Assembly (NCBI GenBank): GCA_965231815.1
Contig: OZ246890.1
Coordinates: 992,001-1,056,000, forward strand
Source: JAPPFW01 sp965231815
GTDB lineage: Bacteria > Actinomycetota > Acidimicrobiia > Spongiisociales > Spongiisociaceae
Direction of reading: 5' to 3'
DNA length: 64,000 bases
Position 1 is the stretch's first letter. Every line of letters begins with the position of its first letter. The position numbers were made by a program, and so were the translations under genes. The notes beneath the pieces are model-generated. The model made no database searches. It was not told the DNA's origin and worked only from the letters and a program-made list of their open reading frames with translations. Below, piece by piece: positions 1-8,454 of the stretch.

Positions 1-558
1 TTTCTTGAAGAGCTTCTTGACTCCTGAGGAAATCTCCGATCCGACGGTGGAAGCCACCAGCGAGATACCCTTCACCTCGCCGGCACTGATCTCGGCAGCC
101 GATGATTCGTCCTCGGCTTGTAGCTTTGCCTCGATGCAGCGCACGAAGTCCTTTATTAGCCGTTTAGAGATCTGGTTGATCAACCCGGTACGGCCGAACT
201 GAGCCGCCGCGCCGGAAATGGTGATGTCGGCGTCGACCGAGACCGTTGATCCGCTTCCCGCAGCCGCTATTTCGTACTTGACTTTGACCTGTCCACGAGA
301 CCCGCCTCTCCGATCCACACCCTTGCCGGAAATGTTGCCCGTCATCGTTTCAGGATCCGATGTAACGGTTGCTTCGCCTTCGAACCCGGCCGTCATGGGT
401 CCTAACCGGACGGAGATAGTACCCCGGTAGCTTCCGTCTCCCCGGTCCTCGGTGAGCTTGGCGCCGGGCATGCACTGAGCAACCGCCGGTACGTCCTGGA
501 AGAACCTGAAAACGCTATCCGCGCTGCTCGCTACCTGTATTTCTTGCGTGACCTTCAT
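1..558 (-). CDS. CoxG/SRPBCC-family protein, 3' end outside window
   Basis: The minus strand is open for 186 codons from an ATG at 558 to the window edge, so the C-terminus is missing. The start is supported by a GGGGAGG ribosome site four bases upstream. The protein begins MKVTQEIQVASSADSVFRFF and continues with VPAVAQCMPGAKL, then short alternating strands and an IDxG-poor helix near FGRTGLINQISKRL; this is the pattern of the CO dehydrogenase subunit G (CoxG) branch of the SRPBCC hydrophobic-ligand fold. Known members act in membrane recruitment or maturation of molybdenum hydroxylases, but no such enzyme is visible here, so the partner is unknown. Family assignment is good; exact role is not established. 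Confidence 0.8.
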   Translation of the reverse strand, partial: MKVTQEIQVASSADSVFRFFQDVPAVAQCMPGAKLTEDRGDGSYRGTISVRLGPMTAGFEGEATVTSDPETMTGNISGKGVDRRGGSRGQVKVKYEIAAAGSGSTVSVDADITISGAAAQFGRTGLINQISKRLIKDFVRCIEAKLQAEDESSAAEISAGEVKGISLVASTVGSEISSGVKKLFKK

Positions 559-841
559 GTAACCTCCCCGATCCGGTATGCATCGTAGTGAACAGAATCC
601 CTTATCTCGCGCCTGGGGTTAACGGATGGCGATTCCTAACCCCGATTATTCATGGACGGGGGTTTGGAGGATGAGCGGAGTAGACCATACTCGTACCCTG
701 ACCAGGGAATACAGCTATCGACGTTTCCCATCCCGGCCCTGTATAGAGATTCACCTGCAGGGTGAACGGCGGGTTTCCCCCAATACTCGGGTTGAACTGG
801 CGTTACATGCCCCGGTGTGTGGGAAGCCTGAATAATCAGGG
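559..841. other. Non-coding stretch between two minus-strand genes
   Basis: No convincing gene on either strand. It holds two small inverted repeats: GGGGTTA/TAACCCC (615-621 and 637-643) and CCTGA-ATAA-TCAGG (827-840), the second directly after the stop of the LapA-domain gene. Neither is followed by a T-run in the minus direction, so terminator function is uncertain. Confidence 0.4.
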
Positions 842-1135
842 TCAACGAGGGAGACGTAGGCGAGGATGTCGTCGACGCCATCCGATAACGGTTTTGACCA
901 ACGCCTCGAAGACCAGGGTGAGCAGCCCGGCGGCGACAATGACCACCACCAGAGGAAGGTCGAACTCCCACCAGAACGCCCGCAGACGCACCTCCTCCAG
1001 GTTCTGGTATATCAGAAACCCGACCGCGGCGGTGAGCAGAAGGAGGGTCACCAACTTGGGCCAGTGGACCCGACCATGCCGACGCTCGGGCTTTCCCGGT
1101 GTTACGTCATCGAGGTCAGTTCGTTTCCCGGTCAT
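842..1135 (-). CDS. LapA-domain (DUF1049) small membrane protein
   Basis: A 97-residue protein with a basic N-terminus (MTGKRTDLDD), one strong membrane segment (LVTLLLLTAAVGFLIYQN), the LapA-type stretch around NLEEVRLRAFWWEFDLP, and a second hydrophobic segment (VVVIVAAGLLTLVFEAL) ending in a basic tail. The paired membrane segments and the conserved VRLRxFWWEF-like block are what identify DUF1049. I chose the ATG at 1135 because it lies one base after the stop of the upstream transporter gene; an alternative TTG at 1180 would overlap that gene by 44 bp. It is probably co-transcribed with the transporter. LapA in Gram-negatives acts in envelope assembly; in Actinobacteria the role is unknown. 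Confidence 0.7.
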   Translation of the reverse strand: MTGKRTDLDDVTPGKPERRHGRVHWPKLVTLLLLTAAVGFLIYQNLEEVRLRAFWWEFDLPLVVVIVAAGLLTLVFEALVKTVIGWRRRHPRLRLPR

Positions 1136-1136
1136 T

Positions 1137-2495
1137 TCAAGCGACCGACCATCTATCCCGGTCAGTTCGGGCTTCGGCAACGTTCACTCTGCTCAACAGA
1201 ATCCCTCCGATAATGAAGAAAGCCACGATAGATAATACTGCGGGTCGACCCGACCCGGTGCGGTGGCTAACGATGCTGAACACCAGGGGCCCCCATATGG
1301 CCGAGAACTTCGAGAAAACGCTGTAGAAACCGAAGAACTCGGAGGACGCCTGTTCCGGGATCATGGTTGCGTACAGGCTACGACTCAACGCCTGCACACC
1401 CCCCAGCACCAAACCGACCGCCACCGCTATCAAATAGAAGGGCACAACTTCGCCGGTCGGTAGGAAGTATGCAACCACCGAGATCAATGACCAGATCACC
1501 AGTGACCGGAGAATGGCTTGCTTGGCGCCTATCCGGTCGGCCAGCCATCCGAAGAAGATCGCTCCGCCGAAGGCGACGAACTGCACCAACAGGAAGGCGA
1601 TTGATATCTGGGTTATATCGAGTTCGAGCGTCTCCGAAGCATAGGATCCGGAGATGTTGACCACGGTCATGATCCCGTCGTTATAGAAGATGAACGCAGC
1701 TACGAACAGCAGAAGCTGACGATGTCCGACCAGTTTCTTGGCTGTTCTCAAGGTGCGTCCGAAGCCGATCGCGACATAGGCTCGCCATGGCGGCAGTCCG
1801 CGGTAAGCAGCCGGGATGGCGGATGATTCCCCCACTTCCGGCAGGTGGCGTAGTGCGTAGATGGTGAAGCCCATCCACCAGATTCCCGATCCGAAGACGG
1901 CTACCCGTGCCGCTCCGCTGACGGTCAATCCTGTAAGTCCGTCGTCGCCGCTCAGGAGCAACAGGCCGAGTGCGAGGATCAGGTACAGGCCGCCACCGAC
2001 GTAACCGTAGGCGAACCCCTGCGAGGAGACCCGGTCAATCGTGTCTTCGGTGGTCAGGCCCGGCAGGAAAGCATCGTAGAACACGTTGGCGGCCACGAAC
2101 CCGACGTGGGCGGAGATTGCTACCACAAGAAACCAAGGCACGGCTCCGTCAGGCACGAAGGGCAGCGCGACCACCATCAATCCGCCACCAAAGGCACAGT
2201 TTCTAAGGAATCGGCGTCTGGCCGAGTTGAAATCGGCGATGGCGCCCAGCACGGGCATCATGATGAAGAGAATCGTGGATCCGATGGATATCACGGCGGC
2301 CCAGATGGTTTCGGCCGACCACCCGTTCCAGCCACCCTCGGGCACTATCACGTCGGCGAAGAAGGGGGCGATTATCGCTCCGAGCATGACGGCGAAAGCC
2401 GAGTTGGCCCAGTCATACATCGCCCAGCCGAATATTGTTTTGCGATCGTTTCTTACGAGGTTGGCCAACTTCGGTTCCCCGGCCCGCTGCCGCAT
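1137..2495 (-). CDS. MFS transporter, UMF1 (Atg22-like) family
   Basis: About 452 residues with roughly 12 hydrophobic segments. The N-terminal motif TIFGWAMYDWANSAFAVM is the hallmark of the UMF1/Atg22 branch of the major facilitator superfamily, and GWLADRIGAKQAI matches the MFS loop signature between helices. Fungal Atg22 exports amino acids from vacuoles; bacterial members are thought to be metabolite effluxers, but the substrate cannot be read from sequence. The ATG at 2495 is preferred over a GTG at 2522, which adds nine unconserved residues. The 5' end faces the plus-strand dehydrogenase gene, so the 68 bp between them should hold divergent promoters. The LapA-domain gene follows one base after the stop. 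Confidence 0.85.
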   Translation of the reverse strand: MRQRAGEPKLANLVRNDRKTIFGWAMYDWANSAFAVMLGAIIAPFFADVIVPEGGWNGWSAETIWAAVISIGSTILFIMMPVLGAIADFNSARRRFLRNCAFGGGLMVVALPFVPDGAVPWFLVVAISAHVGFVAANVFYDAFLPGLTTEDTIDRVSSQGFAYGYVGGGLYLILALGLLLLSGDDGLTGLTVSGAARVAVFGSGIWWMGFTIYALRHLPEVGESSAIPAAYRGLPPWRAYVAIGFGRTLRTAKKLVGHRQLLLFVAAFIFYNDGIMTVVNISGSYASETLELDITQISIAFLLVQFVAFGGAIFFGWLADRIGAKQAILRSLVIWSLISVVAYFLPTGEVVPFYLIAVAVGLVLGGVQALSRSLYATMIPEQASSEFFGFYSVFSKFSAIWGPLVFSIVSHRTGSGRPAVLSIVAFFIIGGILLSRVNVAEARTDRDRWSVA

Positions 2496-2563
2496 CGGAC
2501 GGTAGCAGCCTGTTCCGAGCACACCTATCTTGGTTGTGGATGCTCGGCTATAAGCTGCTACCT

Positions 2564-3940
2564 ATGCGTGGCCGGATGATGTTGTTCTGTGTGGTTGCCC
2601 TGCTGGCTGCTTCGTGTAGCGCACCGCAGGAACCGGTGGAAGCTACCTTTCCTCACTCCGATCCGTTGGAGACGGATGCCACTACCACTACTGCGGGTCC
2701 CGACCCGGTCACCACCACCGCAGGGAATACGGTAGGTGGTACGTCGACAGTTCCGGCCACTGATCCGACCGAGGTTCCCGGCGAAGACATGATGGATCCC
2801 CTTGAGGGCTCAACTACCACTTCGGTGTCCGGCTCTTCGGTATCGACGATCACTCCGACCTCAACCACCACGTCAACTACGACGCGGACGCCTCTGCGAG
2901 CGCTAGCGTACGTGGAGGTGACCGAGGTCGACTACCCGGTAGATCTGGCGCCGGTTCCCGGCGCCGACCTGCTCGCGATTGCCTCCAAGGAAGGTCGTAT
3001 CTGGACCTACGGTGAGGACGGGCTGTCAACCGAGCCTTTCCTCGACATCAGGGGCCTGGTCCGTAATCGAGGGGAACAAGGCCTGCTCGGAATTGCCTTC
3101 GCGCCCGATTATCCGGAGTCACGTCGAATCTTCGTCCATTACTCGGACCTAGCGGGCAGCACCGTCCTCGCGGAGTACCTAGTCGAGTCGGAGACTGCCG
3201 ATGCCGAATCCGAGGTCGTGCTCCTGCGGTTACCGCAGCCCGCTCCTAACCACAATGGGGGGACGATCGCCTTCGGTCCGCGCGGTTACTTATATATGGG
3301 GATGGGCGACGGGGGAGGCGCCAACGACCGGTTCGGTCACGGGCAAGACGACGGCACCCCCTTGGGTGCTCTGCTGAGGTTCGACGTGGCTGACCGCGGC
3401 GTTATCGCACCGGCCCCCGGTAATCCCTTTCCGGAACCATCCGTCTGGGCCATCGGCCTGCGGAACCCGTGGCGTTTCACCATCGACCACCTCTCCGGAC
3501 TGCTGGTGATCGCCGATGTCGGGCAGGATCACTTCGAGGAGGTTTCGGTGGCGCCCATCGATGCGCCGGGTCTCAACTACGGGTGGCCGATCACCGAAGG
3601 TCTGCACTGCTTCCGGCCTCCTTCGGGATGCGAGGCCGGAGGGGTGACCCTGCCGGTATTAGAGGTGGAGCATGGAGACGCCGACACCTGCTCGATTACC
3701 GGCGGCGTGGTATATCGGGGCGCCGAGATTCCCGAACTGTACGGCCACTACCTATTCTCCGACTACTGCGGAGGATATTTACGCAGTTTCCCACTTGACA
3801 GTCTCACCGACCCGCCCACCGACTGGACCGATCAGGTGGGTGTCGCCGATCTGGTGGTCGCGTTCGGAACCGACGCGGCCGGTGAAGTGTACGTTCTTAC
3901 CGCCGCCGGGCCGATCCTCCGCCTGGTAGCCGAACGCTAG
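2564..3940 (+). CDS. Secreted lipoprotein glucose/sorbosone dehydrogenase
   Basis: A 458-residue protein. Residues 1-18 form a lipoprotein signal ending in the lipobox LAASC (Cys18), so the mature protein is predicted to be lipid-anchored outside the membrane. Residues about 35-108 are a Thr/Ser-rich linker. Residues about 110-455 match the GSDH beta-propeller family of PQQ-dependent aldose/sorbosone dehydrogenases: EQGLLGIAFAPDY, PNHNGGTIAFGPRGYLYMGM, GLRNPWRFTID, DVGQDHFEEV and LNYGWPITEG are characteristic blade motifs. The start is placed at 2564 because longer in-frame upstream sequence is not signal-like. Soluble enzymes of this group oxidise sugars with PQQ; many actinobacterial homologues are uncharacterised, and no PQQ biosynthesis gene is visible here. 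Confidence 0.85.
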   Translation: MRGRMMLFCVVALLAASCSAPQEPVEATFPHSDPLETDATTTTAGPDPVTTTAGNTVGGTSTVPATDPTEVPGEDMMDPLEGSTTTSVSGSSVSTITPTSTTTSTTTRTPLRALAYVEVTEVDYPVDLAPVPGADLLAIASKEGRIWTYGEDGLSTEPFLDIRGLVRNRGEQGLLGIAFAPDYPESRRIFVHYSDLAGSTVLAEYLVESETADAESEVVLLRLPQPAPNHNGGTIAFGPRGYLYMGMGDGGGANDRFGHGQDDGTPLGALLRFDVADRGVIAPAPGNPFPEPSVWAIGLRNPWRFTIDHLSGLLVIADVGQDHFEEVSVAPIDAPGLNYGWPITEGLHCFRPPSGCEAGGVTLPVLEVEHGDADTCSITGGVVYRGAEIPELYGHYLFSDYCGGYLRSFPLDSLTDPPTDWTDQVGVADLVVAFGTDAAGEVYVLTAAGPILRLVAER

Positions 3941-4042
3941 CCTCCCTACGCCTCCTCCAAGCAATGCGCGGGAGAGGTGCGAGGCCTGGATAACCACGGA
4001 TACAGGTGAGTACGGTATAGGTATGCATGCCCGTCGCTACCC

Positions 4043-5251
4043 ATGACCGATGTCTACATAGCCGACGCTTGCCGCACTCCGATGGGTCGGATAGGGGGAC
4101 AGCTAGCCGCGGTCCGGCCTGATGACCTGGCCTCCCATGTGGTAACCGCTCTAATTGATCGCAACCCCGGACTCCTCCCGTCGGCTATCGAAGACGTAGT
4201 GTGGGGCGCCGCCAACCAGGCCGGTGAGGACAACCGCAACCTGGCTCGCATGGTGGCGCTTCTCGCCGGGCTAGGAATCGAGGTCACCGGCCAGACGGTG
4301 AATCGCCTGTGCGGGTCGGGATTGCAGGCGGTCGTTACCGCTGGTCAGGGTCTGGCTACCGGATGGGGAGAGGTGATGATCGCCGGGGGATCCGAATCCA
4401 TGAGCCGCGCCCCCTACGTTATGACCAAACCTGAACGGGCTTACGCGGTGGGGGCGCCCCGGATGGTGGATACGGTGCTGGGATGGCGGCTCACCAACCC
4501 GCGAATGCGGCGCATGTACCCGCCGATCTCCCTGGGAGAGACCGCCGAAGAGGTGGCCGTCAAGTACGGGGTCACTCGAAGGGACCAGGACGAGTTTGCT
4601 CTGATAAGCCACCGCCGGGCGATCGCCGCCCAGGCGGAGGGCCGTTTCGGCCCCGAGATCATCCCCATTGAAGCCCCGTCGGGACCCAAAGGACGCACCC
4701 TGTCTGTGATCACATCCGACGAAGGGCCCCGCTCGAACACCTCGATGGAAGCTCTGGCCAGGCTCCGACCCGTATTCAGGAAAGGCGGAACGGTGACCGC
4801 CGGAAACTCGTCGCCCATGAACGACGGCGCTGCGGCGCTGGTACTGGCCACGGAGAAGGGTTTAGAGACCGCCGGTATGGAACCCATGGCCCGGTTGGTG
4901 GCTTCCGCCGTAGCCGGTGTACATCCGGATCTGATGGGGATCGGACCGGTTCCATCCACACGAAAGGCTCTCGATCGGGCCGGTTTGGAAGTGGCCGACC
5001 TGGATCTGGTCGAGCTCAACGAGGCATTTGCCGCCCAGGCGGTGGCCTGTCGAGACCAACTCGGTATCGACCCGGATATCTTCAACGTCAACGGCGGAGC
5101 TATCGCCCTCGGTCACCCGCTGGGTTGTTCAGGCGCTCGAATCCTCACCACGCTGGTTTACGAATTGCAAAGGCGGGAAGGACGCTACGGTCTCGCCACC
5201 ATGTGCATCGGTGTCGGCCAAGGAATTTCCCTTATTGTCGAAAGGGTTTGA
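4043..5251 (+). CDS. Acetyl-CoA acyltransferase (thiolase)
   Basis: A full-length 402-residue thiolase. The nucleophilic cysteine sits in VNRLCGSGLQAV (Cys90), and the second catalytic pair is His358 in GHPLGCSGAR and Cys388 in MCIGVGQG. These three residues condense or cleave acyl-CoA thioesters in the cytoplasm. The Met-Thr-Asp-Val-Tyr-Ile-Ala-Asp start matches beta-ketoadipyl/acetoacetyl-CoA thiolases, but substrate length cannot be fixed. There is no good Shine-Dalgarno; a TATAG-like -10 near 4016 suggests a very short leader. It stands alone, convergent with the MNT-HEPN gene whose stop is 38 bp away. Confidence 0.9.
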   Translation: MTDVYIADACRTPMGRIGGQLAAVRPDDLASHVVTALIDRNPGLLPSAIEDVVWGAANQAGEDNRNLARMVALLAGLGIEVTGQTVNRLCGSGLQAVVTAGQGLATGWGEVMIAGGSESMSRAPYVMTKPERAYAVGAPRMVDTVLGWRLTNPRMRRMYPPISLGETAEEVAVKYGVTRRDQDEFALISHRRAIAAQAEGRFGPEIIPIEAPSGPKGRTLSVITSDEGPRSNTSMEALARLRPVFRKGGTVTAGNSSPMNDGAAALVLATEKGLETAGMEPMARLVASAVAGVHPDLMGIGPVPSTRKALDRAGLEVADLDLVELNEAFAAQAVACRDQLGIDPDIFNVNGGAIALGHPLGCSGARILTTLVYELQRREGRYGLATMCIGVGQGISLIVERV

Positions 5252-5288
5252 GCAGTGCGGCGAACGACATCAAGGCGGTACCTAGCGA

Positions 5289-6260
5289 CTATGCCGACGG
5301 ATCGGGTGGCGGTGGTTGGCCGAGTTTTTCGTAAGGGTCTGCTGCGGTGAGGTCCCACCGGTCGAGCCTCGCCTCAGCTGCTAGAGAGGCCTTGTGGATA
5401 AGGCGAGCGGTTTCCGAACCAGCCAGGCGGTTGGCGGCGAAGCGGGTAACCGCTACCGCGGTCCGGGCCATGTAGTAAGCGTGCGGTACGAGTTCTTCCA
5501 GGGACCAGTCGGCGTACTCGTATGCCCCTGCTTCACGCCACTTTGATGCCTGCGAGATGGTGACCTGCGCGAACATCGCTCGTAACCGATCTCGGCGCTT
5601 GACCGGGAGAGCATCCAACAGCTGCTTGAGGTCATGGGTACGGGCGGGTCGCGTACCTTCGAGATGGATAAGCGCCTTGAGGCCGGTTTCCATCGCCATC
5701 TGAGCGTTGGCGCACAGAACGCACATCCGGTCTCTAGTGGCTAAAAGATAATGCCTGGCGTCGCGATCCCCCAATGCGCTTTCTTCTGATTGACTCATGG
5801 TGAGGTGATTGCCTATGCCGAAGAGAGCCCGGCGGGCGTTGTGAAGCCGTCCGATGGCTTCTTCTCGGTCGGAGGTGGGCATGCCGATCTCCTTTCCCCA
5901 ACTCACGTCGATCGGTTTTCGATGGTATAGCGTGACAGCATGCGCGGTAACTGCGGATTCCAGCGAAGTAGGCACGCCGAAGGCGCGACGGGTCCACTCC
6001 GGCCAGTCGGTAACGTAGACAAACACCCGATGGCCTGTAACCGCCGAAGCGAGTTCTCCAAGATGTTCAGACCTTTGGCGGCGCATCGAATAATCAAGGT
6101 CATCATGGATTGCGACCAAGTCGATATCGCTGCCCGGTCCGGCGTCGCCCCTTGCGACAGAACCGAATAGGAGTACCTGTGATACGCCCTCCGAGGCGAT
6201 TGTCGCGGCTGCTTTCCGGGCATCCGCCATACACGGTGGAACGGTTGCGAGCTTCGACAT
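5289..6260 (-). CDS. MNT nucleotidyltransferase fused to HEPN domain
   Basis: A 323-residue two-domain protein. Residues about 20-125 are a minimal nucleotidyltransferase: GSVARGDAGPGSDIDL (33-48) gives the GSx(n)DxD metal site, with Asp45 and Asp47. Residues about 140-300 are helical and contain the HEPN-like block CANAQMAMETGLKALIHLEG followed by RPARTHDLKQLL, a typical HEPN ending. MNT and HEPN usually form two-gene toxin-antitoxin pairs in which the MNT neutralises the HEPN RNase by NMPylation or AMPylation; here they are joined in one chain. Such fusions can also be aminoglycoside-adenylyltransferase-like housekeeping enzymes. The start at 6260 lacks a clear ribosome site; a second Met lies ten codons downstream. 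MITE copy 1 lies 37 bp upstream of the start. Confidence 0.75.
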   Translation of the reverse strand: MSKLATVPPCMADARKAAATIASEGVSQVLLFGSVARGDAGPGSDIDLVAIHDDLDYSMRRQRSEHLGELASAVTGHRVFVYVTDWPEWTRRAFGVPTSLESAVTAHAVTLYHRKPIDVSWGKEIGMPTSDREEAIGRLHNARRALFGIGNHLTMSQSEESALGDRDARHYLLATRDRMCVLCANAQMAMETGLKALIHLEGTRPARTHDLKQLLDALPVKRRDRLRAMFAQVTISQASKWREAGAYEYADWSLEELVPHAYYMARTAVAVTRFAANRLAGSETARLIHKASLAAEARLDRWDLTAADPYEKLGQPPPPDPSA

Positions 6261-6297
6261 GCGCTAATCGTACCCGGACCGGTCCCCCAACCTCCTA

Positions 6298-6409
6298 GGA
6301 GGGTGCTGAGAAACCCCGTACAAAGGGGTTCACCCGCTAACCCATAACTCTCTGACCAGGCGGTTTGCCGACCACCTAACCCCGTAAGACTCGTTTTTCA
6401 GGACCCTCC
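6298..6409 (-). mobile_element. 112-bp MITE, copy 1
   Basis: One of three copies, each exactly 112 bp. The ends form an imperfect terminal inverted repeat, GGAGGGTGCTGAG against GGAGGGTCCTGAA. One side is flanked by TA, the other by TG, so the presumed TA duplication has mutated. It encodes nothing. This copy is inverted relative to those at 46120 and 56522 and lies between the MNT-HEPN gene and vapC. TA duplication with GG-starting ends suggests mobilisation by an IS630/Tc1-type transposase, but none is present in the window. Confidence 0.85.
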
Positions 6410-6458
6410 TGGATCCCGGTTCTCGATGCTACCGACATATTCACGTACATCGGTTCTC

Positions 6459-6869
6459 CTACGGTGGATCGAACGGGTTGCATACGGGCACGCCCAGTGA
6501 TTCGAAGTCTCCAACATTGCGAGTCGCTACGGTCAATCGGTTAGTGACCGCTACCGCGGCGATCATTGCGTCCTGTACCAGAGTGGTGGACCTTCGGTCC
6601 ATTAGCCGGGCCCACTCCCGAAACACGACTGCGTCAAGCACCAGGATGTCGTAGCCGCCCAGTACATGTTCGTCGAGCCAGGCTTCCAATTCCCGTGCTT
6701 TAGCCGGATCCTGTCGCCGGGTGATTTCGATCCCCACCTGGATCTCGCCGATCGTCAGAGCCGACACGAATAACTGCTCGGCGGGTATGCCGTTAACCCA
6801 GTTGACCACGGAAGGGTGAGGCCGCGGTCGTCGAAGCTCGGAGACGATGTTGGTGTCGAGCAGGTACAC
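6459..6869 (-). CDS. vapC: VapC-type PIN-domain toxin
   Basis: A 136-residue PIN-domain endoribonuclease. The acidic metal-binding residues are visible in order: Asp5 in VYLLDTNIVSE, Glu in ALTIGEIQVG, Asp in TLVQDAMIAAVA, and Asp in TRNVGDFESLGV. I chose the GTG at 6869 (VYLLDTN) because PIN domains start right before LDTN and because it lies 7 bp after the antitoxin stop; a longer in-frame start would overlap the antitoxin. VapC toxins cleave tRNA or rRNA and are held inactive by the co-encoded antitoxin. All catalytic residues are intact, so the toxin is likely functional. Confidence 0.88.
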   Translation of the reverse strand: MYLLDTNIVSELRRPRPHPSVVNWVNGIPAEQLFVSALTIGEIQVGIEITRRQDPAKARELEAWLDEHVLGGYDILVLDAVVFREWARLMDRRSTTLVQDAMIAAVAVTNRLTVATRNVGDFESLGVPVCNPFDPP

Positions 6870-6876
6870 GGCTTGG

Positions 6877-7137
6877 TTACTCGAACGTGGGTGGCGGGCG
6901 ACGATCCACGCGCTCTCTCCCGGGCACGGGGATCTCCGCTCGCGCCTCAGGCGCGAGCAGCCATTCCTTGATGTTTCGTTGAGCCAAACGTTCAATGCGC
7001 CGCCAGTGCTCGATCGGGACTACAACCGCGGTGTCGACACCGCGATGAGTCACTATCTGAGGACCTTCGGCCTCGCCCTTTCGCAAGAGCTCACTGAATC
7101 TTGCCTTGGCCTCTTGCACTTGCCACCTTCGTTCCAT
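6877..7137 (-). CDS. Phd/YefM-family antitoxin
   Basis: An 86-residue protein beginning MERRWQVQEAKARFSELLRK, the classical Phd/YefM N-terminal DNA-binding fold, followed by GPQIVTHRGVDTAVVVPIEHW and a charged C-terminal tail that would wrap the toxin. The ATG at 7137 is preceded by GGAAGG at five bases, which settles the start. The gene is directly upstream of vapC with a 7-bp gap, so the pair is one operon. Antitoxins of this type repress their own promoter; the palindromic TAGTCT-rich segment upstream is the likely operator. Confidence 0.88.
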   Translation of the reverse strand: MERRWQVQEAKARFSELLRKGEAEGPQIVTHRGVDTAVVVPIEHWRRIERLAQRNIKEWLLAPEARAEIPVPGRERVDRRPPPTFE

Positions 7138-7169
7138 GCGAACCTTCCGCTCCAGCGAAATTCTGTACG

Positions 7170-7345
7170 TCCCGATCTGACTAGATATCAGACTAGTCTG
7201 CTCAGAACATAGTCTCAGGGCTGGAGCTGACATGCCTAGTCTCGGGCTTTATCCACATTAGCAATGTATAAATAATCTTTTATACCTGTAAGTCAAAGCC
7301 AGATATTGCAATTATTTCTTAAAATTGAAAAGGATAAGACATAGA
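7170..7345. promoter_or_regulatory. AT-rich divergent control region with palindromes
   Basis: This is the most AT-rich stretch in the first 16 kb and separates the minus-strand antitoxin gene from the plus-strand NurA operon. It contains AGACTAGTCT plus further TAGTCT copies near 7210 and 7235, and a perfect inverted repeat GTATAAA-taatct-TTTATAC at 7266-7285. The TAGTCT palindromes next to the antitoxin gene are good candidates for its autoregulatory operator. No clean -35/-10 pair with 17-bp spacing could be assigned. Confidence 0.45.
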
Positions 7346-7456
7346 CAGTGCTATACAACAGCTCACGGTAAACCTTCGCACGGCACCCTGTTCGGAGCCT
7401 GATGGCAGATCCACCCGACTCCTGGATGCGTGTCCGAGAACGGTGTTGTAACTACC

Positions 7457-8452
7457 ATGCCGCCTATGGCCCGCGTACAGGATTCCGAACTCGCCGCTCG
7501 AGTACACGTCGAGAGTTGGTCTCCCGAGTACGGTACGCCGCTGGAGGTTTCCGAGGAGCCCGAGCCGGCCTCTTCGGTGGAACCGCAGGTCGAGACCTCC
7601 AACTGGAGGCCGATCCGCGGGGCGGATCCGGCGAAGGTTTCGGAAGTGGCGTTCGTCGACGGCGTTCGCCGGATCGAGGCAAGGGTCACCATCGATGATC
7701 CGATCGACGGTCCCGTTCCCGGTATGATGGCGGCATTCGGTGTGGGTGCCGTGATGTGGGAGCGAGCAGTTCCCCGCTCGACATACCTAGGCCTGTCAGT
7801 GGAACGTATGATGGTCATGGCCAGGGGCTACCAATCCGGTATGACCGGGCTCGGCAGCCTTCGAGTGACCTCCGAATCGGTGCCCGGATACGACCCGGCC
7901 GAGTTGTTAGCCCATTTGCAGCGGAGAATGCGGGCCGCGGAGCAGTCGCTGGCCTCCGGGCTGGTGTCGTCCGGTCGCTTGGTGATCGCCGACGGCCGGA
8001 ACCACGAGGTGGGTCCCCGGCCGGTCGTAGGGTTCGTCAAGACCCACCAGGTCATGTACCTCACGGGTGCTCACAGGTCCGTGATCGGCGACTTGCGTGG
8101 AGGAGAAAGAACCCCGCTCTTCCTGATCGATACCAGCTTCTTGCCGCGTTACTCCTGGTATCTCAGGCTGGCGGACCTACCGGGGGGCCATTCGTGGACC
8201 GGGATCGTGCGCTGCGAGGTGGCGGCCGCGGTTGGGATAGATAGGGCGGTGGAGTTGGCGGGGTCCACCGCCGCACTGCTACCGACCCTCGCCTCCGAGC
8301 GCCATATCGACCCGCGCGCACCGCAGAACCTCGTGCCCATATCCGCTCTCGAGCGGGAACTCCGGCGTCGTATGGGCGACCCACGCCTAGCCCACCGCGC
8401 CCTGGTCCGGGAAGCGCACGGCCGTCGCCCTGTTGGGTTCCGGGGAGACTGA
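7457..8452 (+). CDS. NurA-domain nuclease
   Basis: About 331 residues. The block VSEVAFVDGVRRIEARV carries the NurA motif I aspartate (Asp68 from this start), and PLFLIDTSFLPRYSWYLRLA followed by GIVRCEV resembles the later NurA motifs. NurA is a Mn-dependent 5'-3' nuclease that docks on the HerA hexamer to resect broken DNA ends. The gene heads a four-gene cluster and stops 2 bp before herA, which strongly supports the identification. The start is uncertain: ATG at 7457 or 7466 or GTG at 7430 are all possible and none has a good ribosome site. Confidence 0.75.
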   Translation: MPPMARVQDSELAARVHVESWSPEYGTPLEVSEEPEPASSVEPQVETSNWRPIRGADPAKVSEVAFVDGVRRIEARVTIDDPIDGPVPGMMAAFGVGAVMWERAVPRSTYLGLSVERMMVMARGYQSGMTGLGSLRVTSESVPGYDPAELLAHLQRRMRAAEQSLASGLVSSGRLVIADGRNHEVGPRPVVGFVKTHQVMYLTGAHRSVIGDLRGGERTPLFLIDTSFLPRYSWYLRLADLPGGHSWTGIVRCEVAAAVGIDRAVELAGSTAALLPTLASERHIDPRAPQNLVPISALERELRRRMGDPRLAHRALVREAHGRRPVGFRGD

Positions 8453-8454
8453 GT

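Noticed and set aside
825..841. Terminator after the LapA-domain gene
   Set aside because: Only a 5-bp stem and no T-run in the direction of transcription.
4441..5091. 216-codon frame opposite the thiolase
   Set aside because: Antisense of a fully conserved enzyme; no ribosome site or family pattern.
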